Positions 24,011-36,900 of a stretch of DNA of 64,000 bases are shown here, in pieces; position 1 is the stretch's first letter, and each line of letters begins with the position of its first letter. A program made the translations under genes and the position numbers. The notes below the pieces were generated by a model. The model had not been told where the DNA came from. It saw only the letters and a program-made list of their open reading frames with translations, and made no database searches. The stretch spans positions 1-64,000 of the forward strand of contig NW_020312590.1 of NCBI RefSeq assembly GCF_002999335.1. Direction: 5' to 3'. The stretch is from Cyclospora cayetanensis (taxonomy: Eukaryota; Apicomplexa; Conoidasida; Eucoccidiorida; Eimeriidae).

Positions 24011-27000
24011 TATGTGCGTCCCGTGCACAATGATAAATCAGCAAGTATACAGCAGCGCACATCTTGCGAATGCATCTCTGATGCTTCTTCATGCAAGAAC
24101 AGGAATCTTATGTCCATGGTAGACGATATCCCAAGAGACGCAGTACATTTAAAATTGAGCTGTGCAACTGATTAGCATCACTGCTTTTTTTATGAATCCA
24201 CAGCAGAATTCTCCATAGCAATGTCATCCAGCTGTAGCATTAAGCGTATTGCTTTGCTGATATGGACGGAGGAAGGGTAAGAGAACTTACCTGATGTCTG
24301 GGGCCCTTAACTATGTCCATTGCTGAGCAAATTTGAAAGGGGTTCGTCCGCTGTCAGGCTTCGAGGGTAAATCCAAGTGTTGGCTCTGTTACCTTACTAA
24401 CATTCGGTGTCTCAAGACAACGCATGTGCAGAGAATATCTGTAAAGCACGACCCCACAGCGGGGCTGCTAATTACGTGGTTGATATAAAACTCGGACTTC
24501 AGCACACTCAAGGCATTCCAAGAAAAATCGCTCTGACGGGCCAGCCCCATGGTAATATAGTACCTGATTAAGATTGGATGGTGGACATGTGGTGTTGGGG
24601 CCAAGATGCTCACGTACCATTGGGACAGACATAGGGGAAGCACATTGTGTGTGCAGTATATCACTGCTGTCGAGCCCGGGATTGCATGCGCACAATTCTT
24701 GCAGTCCATATTGCTGCCTTCTCATGGCCACCACAGGCCCATATTGAGGGCCTGTACTTGTAGGTTAATAATATTCCGAAATCGAGGTACAATAACTTCA
24801 CTGACGCGTTCTGAAGTGCGTCGTAATTTCACCGGTGGGGAGCCGCTGTGAAGTTTCTGGGCAAAACTGTGTGACATGTGTCCAAATAATGACATAAAAA
24901 ACGTAGTCAGAAAGTGAGTGCACTACAGGGCTAATGCATTAGGGCCTTGCTGACAAAATGGGTCTGAGAACTATTGCAAGCTTCAAGGCTGCTATTAGGT
25001 CAGTGCAACGATGATAGGGGCCGACTCAAAGATGAATACTTTTCCACATGAATTTTGCAGGTGTTTAATGCATGGCATATCTACCAGGTCTGCTGATATA
25101 TGCATCAGGCATCTCCACTAGTGCTGCGTAGCGAGCGAAAATTCGCAGCTAATCACGGTTTTAGGTGGAAGAAGTGCTAGAAAGAAGTATGTCAGCGATG
25201 CGACTAAGGTATTCAGGCTTAGGCCAGGGCAATCAGGGAGGAGAGCTCTCACAAAGTCACTCTCTACGCGCATCGATAGCATTCAATCTTTTGTAAATCT
25301 CCATTGTTTATCTCGTGGGCATGCATAAAATGCCCAGAGCTTCCCACATTTGTGGGAAGAGAAGAATGGCCCTTCTTGTGTGCTCCATTGGGGGGACACA
25401 AGCAACTTTTGACGCTTGAATATTGTGGATGTAGGCCATTAGAGGGTGGGGAAATCCGCCCTTCCTACTCAACCGATGCTAACTCATCACTTCAAAGTGC
25501 TTCATTGGTGTTCTCTAGAGGCATCGTTTCAGAATTGGCCTTAGTGGCGTCTAGAACAAATGTCTGTCGCGATCATGGATTCTCACACGGTGGGATATCA
25601 AGCTTGCATTTCAAAAGACGAACGCTGCGAAAGTGGATTGAAACCGATTGCAGGGCTAGTCCACTGGGAAGTCTGGAATCGTTTTTCTCACTGGGCTCTG
25701 AAGTTCTAATGGTCTTTACCACGCAAGACACCTGCAGTGCCAAGTAGGGAAATGAAATTATGCAGATTATTTACAACTTGGGGCTTGGACAAAATTTGTG
25801 ACATGAGCAGTGGGTGTTGGTCTTTACCGCTGCCTTGCTAACAGGATATTCTGGGAAAAAGGGCCAAGCAGACTTCTGTGTTTTGTTAATCGTCTTACAC
25901 ATGGATTTTGGGCAGCGCGTACCTATTAGCAGACACACTCGGCCCTGGTAGCCGCCTCTACCGGAAAGCTCTCCGAGAACTTCCAGAATACTGGTGTAAA
26001 CTCTTGAGGCTACTGAATGGCGAAGACGTAGACTTTTGTTCCTCTTCATGATTTATAACTGGTGAGAAGTACAGGGACTCCTGGACTCCCTTTCCTCCGG
26101 TAAGCCCCACAGCACATCGCATCTAAGCGGCAATCAATGCCCTTACTCCGTTTTCTAGCATTGATCTACGTAGTACGTGCTTTTAAGACCCTGATAAAGC
26201 GGTTATTGAAGCTCTAACGTGCACATTCACGTCGACATTTACGCGCGACAAGAGAGACAAATGACTTCTCTGAAGGCGCGGCTCAACGAATGACGCATCC
26301 ATAGAGCTATTAAGATTCACTGATGTTAGTTGAAGCACATCACGAAGTGGGTATCATCTTGTACAGTATGGATAGCCAAACCGACTGCTAACTTTCATTG
26401 CATTGCCAAACGAGTCAACACGGTAGCCTTGTTGTGACTACAAGCCGACATTAATGGAGCATGCCTGCTGCGTTTCTATGTCTTTCATTACTTTCCAGTT
26501 CGCCGATTTCTATACCTTTGTTTCTTTGCCAAGCCACCAGCACGATAATTGTTGTCGAGTTCAGTGGACCCCATGCCAGAAAAGAAGAGCACTCGCTATA
26601 CAACAGCTGCGCTAAAGAGTTATAAGCATAATCCCAAAAAAGCTACATCTTACAACGACAGAACTTGTCTGAGCCTGGAAAAGCTAGGAGGCACTGAAAC
26701 AGATTACTCCGCGGTACCAACACCAGCTCGTCCATTTTGTCTCGATTTCTGCGAACCGCTAAGTGCTTTACTTTCAACAGAGAGATAATGTGTACCAGGG
26801 AACTTCAGCGTGAGAGGAAGTCTGGACTCAGATGGACGTCTCGGACATTGGGTCATCTTAGAATGAATACTCACTGGGATTCAAGGTTCAGATCAGACGC
26901 GTTCAGTTTTTTCTCATGCTCGTGGGCTGCTTTTATTTGATTCGGGTTGGCCCATGCTTGGACCCTTGCTGCTGGAAATCAGGCACGAATACTCACTAGG

Positions 27001-27894
27001 CTCGTTGTGATAATCCTAAATGTGATGCAGATATACTGAGTGCTCTCCCTGGCAGCATCATTCATTTTTTTCAAGCCGTGTTGCCGTGAAATAGTATTTG
27101 ACTTTGGGACCAACTCAGTATAATAAAGGAAGATGCCACTTTCGCTGTTTACATTAGGCAGGACACCAAAAATCATAGCCTACATAGGCCTATATCAAAT
27201 AAAGCTACAGACCCACATCCTTTTCAAAGGATAATGGTGTAAAATAAGCAGAAAATATTTACTGCTCCCATGGCTCACGAAAAAGCTCGCTGGTGGTGAA
27301 CAACAGATCCAGCCTGCACATTGACGAGAGAAGCAAAACTGTGCGGGTTAAAAGAGGTACAAGACTTTTGATGCTACTTTAATATGACTTTTGATGCCAA
27401 AAGACTCATGTACAGTGCTTGGTCCCCATGAACAAAGCTGCCATGTAGTTGCCCTGGACGGCACTATGCCAAAACTTGGGTGGTCACTGCAGACCTCAAG
27501 TGCTCTTGAACTTCATGGCACCAAGAGAGCAAATTCCTCTTAATATCAAGCAAGAAGGCCGAGTCAGGTGAAAGAAGAGAGAGGAAACAAAAATTGACTA
27601 TAACATACACTAGCCCAGTAAGAATGGCATTTCTGCATCATGCATAAGAACATTGGTACATAGAACTGGATGATCTCGGCTTGCTGCCTCATTAGCTGTG
27701 GAAGACGATGGAAAGCGTTGCGAAAAGTAAAATTTTCCCCCAAATTAAGGGCCTAGCAGGCATCAATACGTCGATTACCAGAGTTCACGCAACCAACAAC
27801 GAGCTTATACACTTGGCTATTTGGCCGGGGGAAGCATCGTTTTTTTCTGACAAGGCATATTTTTTTGGACAGGGGCTGTACTATTGGGGTGGGT
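24011..27894. other. Intergenic, no supported gene
   Basis: This 3.9-kb stretch lies between the convergent four-helix gene and the prominin-like gene. It has only scattered short open frames, the longest being 147 codons on the plus strand from 25304, without recognisable motifs. It should contain the 3' ends of both flanking transcripts. I saw no repeat or RNA gene. Confidence 0.45.
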
Positions 27895-30800
27895 CTACAC
27901 GGCGGAAGGAGCGGCTGAAGCAGTATGGGCATGTCCTCCATTTTTAATGCAGCACCACAAAAAGATGATAATGAGAGCGCTCAAAAATGCCATGCCTCCA
28001 CCAAGTGCCCGGTACAGTGCTGCCTGAAGCAGAATACAGGAGAAGAGAATTAAAACGATGCAGCAAAATTCAAGTCTGGAAAAGGGGCCACTTGAAACCA
28101 CAGGAGGAAAAAATGCGTTCGGTAAATCTTTCATGCATGCGTTGGTTTTTGACGCAATGAGCCTCACGTGATAGAAACTGAAGACGGTAGACTCGCAGCC
28201 AAGAATTGTAAATTGAAGAATATTACGCCGAAGGAAGCGGCAAGTCAGTGACTCGCGCAAATATTCGAAGGGGAATATTGCTTTGTTGTTGATTTCTTCA
28301 ATAGCAGCTGAAACTGGGAAGGCAGCAAGCACGAATCCAGCCAAATAAACACTTCACTGGAATTAGCACGACAAAAGTCGACCGCATATCACAAAGTAGC
28401 TGTTGCAGTGGAAGGGGTGCTATTCTTGTTTGTAAAGGGGAAATTGAGCAGAAGAAAGTGGTCTACCAGCGTGACCGAAGCAGTTCGATATTTGTAGGTC
28501 TGTGCACGCATACGTCGCGACACAACACGTCACGTCAATAGATATAAGTCTGATATGAGCCACTATGTGTCGACTAGCCGCTGTTGGGCAGAGAATGCTA
28601 AGAGAGTCGCCAATAGAGCTATATGTAGCTTCATTTCTACAGGTTTAATGTATAAACTCAGTGCTTGACTGGTCTCACAGCTTCTTCCTGCCGCGAGCTG
28701 TTTGCCGTACATGTAGGACACTTGCATTTGATTCTCTCCCAGTCCAAACATTTCTTCATACCCGCATAATTGTTCTTGCTGCTCTCGATTTTTGCATGCG
28801 TAGCTCAAATCTAAAAGCCTCTTCTTCTGCTGAAGCCACCAAATGCCGTTCTTAGTATGGACTTTGAATGCTTCTGCTTCTTTCTCCGCATTATCCGCCG
28901 TTTGTCCACTTGCCATTAGCTGTACCTTCTGAAGAAACCACATGCGTATTTGTATAGTATGTGTGCCGTACATACGCATGGCTGTAAGCACGGATACGCA
29001 TGCACTGCATCATATGCGCACCACGAGTATATACACATGCCATCAAGTGGGGTGGATTGAGCAGTTGGAAAGTCATGAAGGCTCTTATGAGGCGAGAAGT
29101 ACGGGCATACCAAAATACTACAGGTTCACATCCCGTCCACATTATATATATATGTATACATATTATGTGTGTGCGTGTCTTGGCGCGTTGTCCAGGCCAC
29201 CGCCCCTTGCAATCTGTTTGCAAACGTTTCAACGTGCGATGTAGAGCCTGCGCCACGCTATAAATATGAAGGTTCCAGGCGAATCACGGTTTTCTTGTCC
29301 TGCGGGCCGCCTGCCCTATTGTCTAGGCTGTTTTATGCAATGGAAGCATGGCGTACCTTGCTCTCTTTGAGCTCGTCAAGCCACTTAATGTATTTAGGAT
29401 CTCCTTCAACAGGGTTGGCGTCTTCTAGATTATACTCGCGGTCCCTCTCATCGTCAGGATGGAGAGATGGTAATTTCCAAGGGGCAACGAGACGTTCAAG
29501 AGTCTCGAGACCGTAGATAATTTTCCCCTCGACCTCAACATCTTGCCTTTGCATGCCGCTCTTGAATTGGCACAAAAACGTATGCACGCTTTAAAATTGC
29601 GATGGCCACACCAGCCAGGGCAAGAAGTGTACACTCATCTGGGTAGAGCACTTTCCGGAAGTGAAAATCGGTCCCGATTTTGAAAGCAGATGTTCATAAG
29701 CACATCAGCAGATTACGCTGTGTACTCACAGGCGTGCTTGAATGTCCGCATAAATGCAAGCGCCCTTTTGTAAGAATACACATATATATGTAATCGCAGC
29801 TATGAAGAACAATGCCTATATATATATGTATATATGCTACTTGCACAGAGCCTGATACCTAGCGCTGCACACATGAATAAAGGTTTCAATGAGCGCATGT
29901 GCAAACGCGCTCCCTATAACCTACTAGATATAAGCAGCTGCATATACTGACTTTAGACAGATGCTTACTTCAAGAAATTCGGGGAAAACTTGTCTTCGGA
30001 TTGAGGGGGCTGATTCCGGATCGACAGTCACCAGAGTGCCAAACGACATGGCTGCATCCAAGTAGCTCTGGGCCAGCTCTAAGAACGTGGAACAAACACA
30101 ACAATTGGACCACAATGGCATAGTCCACGCGGCATGCAGGGGTGTATACACACATTTTATATGCTCAGCTAACGTGAACTCTGCCATTAGAAGGAGAATA
30201 ACTCTTTGCTTACCTGAGGTTTTTGGATCTAGGGGATATACAGCACTGGGAAACTTTTCTAATGTACTTTTCACCGTGCCAAGCATTTCGTCATAAGTCT
30301 CAGCTAGTCCAGCTCCATCAAGAAGATCTCCTTCTCCTTCCTTGTTAAGGCACTGAGTGACGAGCGGTTCGGCAACTGGAAACAAATCTGTAAACAGGTC
30401 CCAGTTGTCTTGTTCCAAGCAATAATCAGTCAGAATGCTGCATCCCTGCCGACCCAGTGTCGTAATCCACCCCAGTAAACCCCCCAAAACCAGAAAAACT
30501 ATCGCCACCAGCACTAGAGAGTTCCACAGAAAAGCGGAAAAGCAGCCGCCGGCCTTGTTTCCGCGGAAAAAGAGACAGAGAGTCCACAAGGCAACTAGCA
30601 ACAGGATGAGCAAGTGCAGGGCAGCGTCCACTCGAAGTCCTATGCCAAGCCATCGCAATAGCTTGGAAACAGTTTCCTCAGTGCTGGACAGAAGGTCTGT
30701 GGCGTTTAAGAAAAGCTGTCTAATAAGGTCGATAGGAAAGCTTTCGGCAACGTTTAGATCTGGAAGCTGAAATTCAGTAAACAGCTTATCCACGTGCTGC

Positions 30801-32814
30801 TGTGGCTTGAGCCCCACGATTTTGGAGGCTGAAGTAATCATCGCCGTTGATGCATGGGGCAGGCCAACATTAGAGCTTTCGGAAGGGATTCGTACTTGGC
30901 TAGCCTCGCACCAGAGAGACTTATGGAACGCTCCTGGAAGACTATTATTTGCCGAAAGAGCTATGCAAGCACTTTTAAGGCTTTCCATGGCTTCAAGCAT
31001 GTCTCTCTCCAGACTAGTTACATCCAATGCGTTCGATGCGGATTTTTTCGCCTGTTCCAGAATGTTTTCGGGGTTGGCCTTATCAAAAAGCAAAGCCAAA
31101 GCTTCTACAGTATCAGTGAGCGGAAGCAGGCCTGCAAATGTGTCGAGCTGTGTTTTCGGATTGTCGGCTTCATTTGGTTCCTCAGGTTCCATGGCTATCG
31201 GCTTCGGGCTTTCAGTGTGCAACAGTACTTCACTTTCGCCGCCATTTGGTGCCAATGAAGCGCTACCCCGCAGCATTTCATCAGCAAAAAGATACGTTTG
31301 ACAGTACAGCTGCTGTGACCCTGTTACTCCGCGGCCTTGGTAGTAAAGAACTAAGCTGCTCAACACTATTCCTGCCAAGGCTAAGGCAACTAATACTGAA
31401 GCCCAAACAGCGCGAGAAAAGAATCTGAGTTTTCTAGCGCAGCGGTTGATGCAGCAGCAAAAACGGCGAAGTGGCTTGCAGCAGAGCTTGGGGAGGCAAC
31501 ATAGAACGTATATAAGGGCTACAAGGACGCCGGTGACAATGGAAAGACCGAAGAGGTAACTGCTTCTTATGACATCACCTAGGCCTCCATTGCCGCGCAG
31601 ATAATTGTACAAGGCCTCTGGGTCAGATTGAAGCCTTAGCATCGTGCCGAAAAGGCCTTCCATCCACCCGGTCACATGTTCCATCGCCTCAGAGCCAACC
31701 TTGCCGAAAAGGCACACCACAGTCAGCTCTATTCACACCCATGCATCAAGCACCTTTGTGAGAGTTGCTTTTAAAAAAAATTGGGATGCTTATTAAGTTT
31801 CTAAGGAACCAGCACCTCGCTAGTCAGTCTTGATAAAATCTCACTATTGTGCCTGCAAAAATCCCTGGAAGCTCACGAATGGCTCTAACGTGTCGAAAAG
31901 GCCAGCTCTTGTGTCAGACGTGCACGCGCTTTGCATTGCTGCGTCAAAAGTTTCTATTGTTGTCGAGATGGGCTCTCTTGGCTGGTCCTGCTCTGTTGGG
32001 TCAGCAGGATCAGCGTTACCACCCTCCTCTGTGGGGCCACTATGCTCCAAGTCACCAGCCTTATCTTGTACCTGTGGTTTCACCTTGGTAGAACCAGGTA
32101 GGGGACTTTCACCTAGGTGATATTCATCGGCAGACATGCGATTGGTTTTGTCTTGCAGCAAGTAGGACAAGTCAAGTGCCCTTCCACAATCTGCCTCACT
32201 TTCTGCTGCAAGTGCGCAAGAACCAGCAGATTTACTAAATCCTCGGGGGATATCTGGCTACTCGGGTCTCGAGCTCCCAATCATAGCTTGCTGAAAAGTA
32301 CACTGGCTGTATTCTCGCTCGCCTTGTTTAGAAAATCTATCTTGGAAGCCTAAACCAGTCTTTTAAGCGTTAAAATGCACAGTTATGAGTTAAGATAAGG
32401 CCTCTATTCAGCAAAACATTCTAAGTTTTTTCCACTTCAAAATGATCATGTGCGTTGAGTCCATGAGTTTGCCATCGAAACAAAGTGCTTCCATCAGTGC
32501 TACTGATAGGGGCAACCAGTAGTACACTCATAGATTCGGGCTTGACTTGAGTGTTTGCATTTACTTGTTTATCTGCTGCATTTTCAGGAAAACTGTAAGC
32601 TTCAATGCTAAGTGCAATGAAATATTCCATAGGTGGGCTTACCTGGCAGTATTTTGTGCTTGTGCATTATGCAGTCTGCATTAATACTTGAAGCCCTTGC
32701 TATGCCAATCAAGACAGAGAGGACTAAAGCTCTTGCAGTTGTGTGCCCTGTTTGACGCAGAGTAAGAGGGGATTGGGCGCACCCCGCGACGCCTGTTCTC
32801 CGGGACAAAATCAT
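27895..32814 (-). CDS. Prominin-like multispan membrane protein
   Basis: Exons on the minus strand are 32814-32643, 32575-about 32436, 32349-about 32160, about 32150-31877, 31726-30214, 30078-29969, 29560-29357, 28928-28679 and 28313-27895. Phases agree across the last five junctions. The first exon has a hydrophobic signal-like segment (ARALVLSVLIGIARASS). The large exon encodes a first membrane helix, a Cys-rich cytoplasmic turn (CCLPKLCCKPLRRFCCC) and a second helix. A loop of about 220 residues, a third helix preceded by RWLG, a short Gly/Cys turn, a fourth helix and a second large loop come next. The final exon has two hydrophobic stretches. The Cys-rich turn, RWLG and two large outer loops are prominin features. 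Prominins bind cholesterol and sit in membrane protrusions and cilia. The 5' portion has an in-frame TGA (32281-32283) and an unresolved frame change. Confidence 0.6.
29780..29837. repeat. Short AT/GTAT dinucleotide runs in an intron
   Basis: Two short (TA)n/GTATAT runs lie here, and a similar one at about 29141-29166, within introns of the prominin-like gene. They are ordinary microsatellite-scale low complexity with no larger repeat unit. Confidence 0.5.
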
Positions 32815-33914
32815 CTCCAGAGTGCCACAATGCCAAATCTAGCAGTACTGGAACTGGAAGCCGTGCAATATAGCTGGTCTTAGCGTTTGAATATGCACAG
32901 TGCTGGGTTGAGAATAGTCCATAGCATATTCAAGGAGATGGTATGCAATGGATCGGTAATCATGAGAAGATTGTATTTGAGATATTGAACAAGGGCTCTA
33001 CGAAAGCAACTTTACTAAATTCAGAGCAGAGAAATACTTGAATAGGCTAGCAAGAGTTTCATGCCTGCTGCTGGTCTGAGAGGTCGGAGGCGTACAGCCA
33101 ACAGAGCATGTCCGAGGTACATTTAGCGCTGCATGGTCAATAATTCTTTTATTATTGAATAACGAGAGATGCGAATAGGTTTTCCTAGTGGCTTTGCTAA
33201 TGGACAGTTTTTTGCCACGTCTATCGATGCAGAGGGTGTGGAAGTGCAAGCCAAGGAGGTTCTCCAAAATCATGTTCAGGTTTACTTTTCCATGGATCGA
33301 AGTGCCTACTTATTTACGATGGACATATCTAGTTTTACGGAATTGGGTGGTTTCGGGTGGCTCAAGCTGGCTGAATAGCCGTTGTGCGCATGGTAGGGGC
33401 AGGGAGGTGAGTGGACGCTGGACTGGTGACCCTCATAGAATGAGCCGGTTTATCAGAAGCGTTTTTTGATGCACTTTGAGCCGTAAAATGTTAATATTTC
33501 TTAGCGTCCTACGATAAAATTTTAGAAGTTCATTCCAGCAAGGTGGTTATCCACCAACACAGATACCAGAGGGGCCGGGTGTGTCGGCTTCGAAGCAGCT
33601 ACTGCGAAAAGGTTTTGCTGGTCTGTGCACAGTCTCTAAGCATTATGCAAGCAAGGCTTGACAGTCAGCAAGACAAGGACTTGCAGCAATAGGCTGTGTT
33701 GATGAGTTGTTCTAGTTATGCGATACATGATTTACACTACGTGCCTTCAAATAGATGAGCCCCATGGTGAATAGGGGAGCCAACACACGCTGCTTTAGCT
33801 GGTCAATTCTCCTGAGCTGCACTCTACCTACACAGGCGCAACCAGGTGCTTTACACTTCTTGGAGCTTGCTGCTCGGACTTGAGTCATTACTCTCCTACC
33901 CTTTAGCTCACAAA
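32815..33914. promoter_or_regulatory. Divergent intergenic region between prominin-like and POC5-like genes
   Basis: About 1.1 kb separates the two divergent start codons. A 69-codon plus-strand frame (33169-33378) and other short frames show no recognisable motif. The open frame of the POC5-like gene extends upstream to about 33846 with no ATG before 33915. A short untranslated exon or a spliced 5' leader is therefore possible. Confidence 0.35.
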
Positions 33915-36900
33915 ATGCTGATGTTGGAGGCAATTACTCCTTCTGAGGCGTCCTTAATACCTTCGAAGTCTTGTTCCGCCTTGAGTAATGACACACCGAA
34001 GGCCATTTTACCGAATAAAACTACTGACCGAAGCCCGAAACAAGCGACTTTCCGTGAGAGCATGGAACATATGAGTTACCGAATTTCCCCAGGCGAGAAG
34101 ACAACCTCGAACTCTAACGGCTTCAAGGACATGCCACCGTTTTTGCAGCCTATGATAAATACCCATTCGCCCTGCCACAGATGGCCTATGCACTTACCTG
34201 CCCTAGTAGAGGCAACCAAAGTAGTTCTAAAGGAACTCTCTGGAACAGCAACGGTTAGTGCCTTGGCGAGCTTCCCAGTTCCATCTACCGCCTCAACTAC
34301 AGCCGGCGAAACTGAAGCAAAGGGTGTAGAAGCTGACTTTAACGATCTTGAATCTAGGAAAAGAACAAAGTTTCTTGGGACAAGGAAAGAGCCCCAATTT
34401 GGCCCAAAGTCGGTCAAGGTCGAGGTAGCAACAATAAAATCACATTCACCCTTGAATCCTATTAGGAAAGCAGATATTCCTCTAGCACTGAAACCCCTTG
34501 GATATTTTACCGATGGAATTGCGGTAGCTGTGACAGAGGAGAATGCTTTGGCAACGCAAGAGCCCACAGAACGTTGTAACCCACACCCCTTACGGGAACT
34601 GCTGGCCCCTTCTGATTCTGGCTTACTGCCAAAGACCCGAGCAGATTGTACTAGAGTAGGTGCCTTAGGCAAAATATGGAATGGTTCCCCAGCTGCTGAA
34701 ATTGTTGCAGCTCTCGGGGAGTCGAGTCTGCGCCTGGCGACTGCAGCGTACGAGGGCCTTGAGAGCAGCCCTTCAGATGTTGGAGGGAGCAGGTGGCAAC
34801 CGAGGCGGGGTGCGGAAACTCGTTTTTCGGGTAATTCATATGCCAAGCTTTCCCTTGTTGATTTGCCTTTATCTCCAAAGGCTCCTTCATCCAGAAGACA
34901 TTGTCGTGCCACCGGACCTAAAGGTGGTATGCGGCCTTTTTATAGCCCTCCAGTCAGTAGCAAGAGGCACTCACGGATCTGTCAACGCACCCCTTTAGGT
35001 GGAAGAGAAACGAAAGTGCCACCAAACCCAGTTCGAGCTTCGTCACCGCAGTATCCCACAATTCGCCTAGCGAGGTCCGCATGCCAAAATGAATTACCAC
35101 CAGATAAAGGCCGGTGCCTCAACGTGCAGAGGAAGTACAACATAGACAGTGGTTCTCAAAAATCCTCTTGTGTGGAATCGATCAATTTTCAATACACGGG
35201 AGAGGTGCCCGCTCACAACAATCCAGTTTGCTGTTGTAACATGAGGAGCCTATCTGCGATGAGAAACACGAGTAGTGCTACCCATTTTCGGAGCAGTGAG
35301 CTCAAGCAACAAGAACGTGAAAAATGTGTGATAAACTTAGCTACACCCACACCGATTGCCTCCAATGCATCATCCTTTAGTCAATCTGTGCGAAAAGATT
35401 TCGAAGGCCAGGGTAGGTCGCCAAAGCGGCTTCCGCCAGCAGGGCTAGGGCGACATGACCCGATTACGAGCAAATACTATGCCACTGCCGCGTCCCAAGC
35501 AGAGGGCGAGGATCAGTTTTTAGCCTTGCTGCAGCAGTCCCTAGGGATTCTACAACGAGAGGCCTCTCGCTGCTTTGCCACGTCCCAGGCCAGCATGAAA
35601 CAAAAACTCTGTGTGGAACTACAGCGCGAGAAGCAGTTGCGGTTGCGGCTGCAACAGGAGCACCAGCATGCAAGTGCTGCTGTTTGTGCTGAGCTTAGTT
35701 CTATGCGAGAGCAACACAAAAAGGATCAGCGGCGGCTAGAAAAACTACTGGTTATATCTCTTAACAGAAAAGAGGCACATGACGCTGTCTGCCTCCTGCG
35801 AATGGCCTGGAGAGGGTGGCAGCAGCAACGTCGGCTCAAACGGAGGCAGAGCCAGCTTCAAAAGGTTCTGCAGCGGCGCTGCGTGCTCCTTCTTCTACTT
35901 CGAACATTTTCTCCATGGAGATCAGCAACGATAAGGCGCACTCTGGTGCAGCAGCAGCAAAGAGCACATCAGATGATACAACATGAGACGGACCGCCTAG
36001 GCCAGGCCCACTTGGAAGGCATGCAGCAGCAACAACAACAGCTGGCACGGCTTCAACAGCAATTATCAAGCGAAACTCGGCTTTGCGAATGTTTGAAGCA
36101 GAGCTTAATTGCGATCGCGGGTGGGGGAGCTATCCGAGGGGCGTTTCAGGGAGCTGTCAAACCAACGGCTTCCATAACGACGCCAGTAGCATCGGAGTCA
36201 TTGTCATCTGGGATATTTAAAGGAAAGAGGCAGCAGCAACGCATGCCAACTGAAGGTATCAGGCATAAGCAGACCCCATTAGCTGTGGTTGGAATGAATG
36301 TAAACCTCGGTGACCGGCGGAATCAGGAGCAGCTGCAGGTAGGTCACAAGACACTGGAGTTCAATGCCCTCCAGCAGCTGCCCTGCTGGAATTGGACTCA
36401 ACAGAATATGGGATTTGGGCATTTCTCATCACCAAGCACTGCAAAGAAGGCAATTTCTGGAGCCATGAAGTGCCCCATGGACACTCGTGGACGGCGTGTC
36501 AAGTTTATGGATGAGGAGGCTCACCAGCAACACCAAAAGCAGCAGCCCCTCACCAACCCGTCTACAAAGCCTCATTATGCCGTACACCTGGAAAAAAGTG
36601 ATGCGGTGTTAGGATGCTCCAGGTGGGCCTCTGCATGCTGGCCCCGAAGACAAGGTTCTTCAGACTCAATAACCTATGGTTCCGCTCCCACCGTTGATTG
36701 CGATTGTTGGGGGTTGCCTCTTGGCACAAGAGCAAAGCCAATTACGACAAAATCACCACAAAGCCCTGAATGGGGCAATTTCATTTCAACGCATGCTTCC
36801 GCTCTTCAGGACGCCAGGACAAACGAAGGGAAGACAAACCATGAAGGTCATGAAAACTTTTTGTTGAGGGTGCTTCCATGCAGCCCGTTCGGGCTAGACA

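Noticed and set aside
25304..25747. 147-codon plus-strand frame
   Set aside because: There is no motif, no supporting splice sites and no neighbouring exon.
34076..34912. 278-codon open frame antisense to the POC5-like gene
   Set aside because: It lies wholly over a longer sense frame, has no recognisable motif, and looks like a shadow of the sense codon composition.
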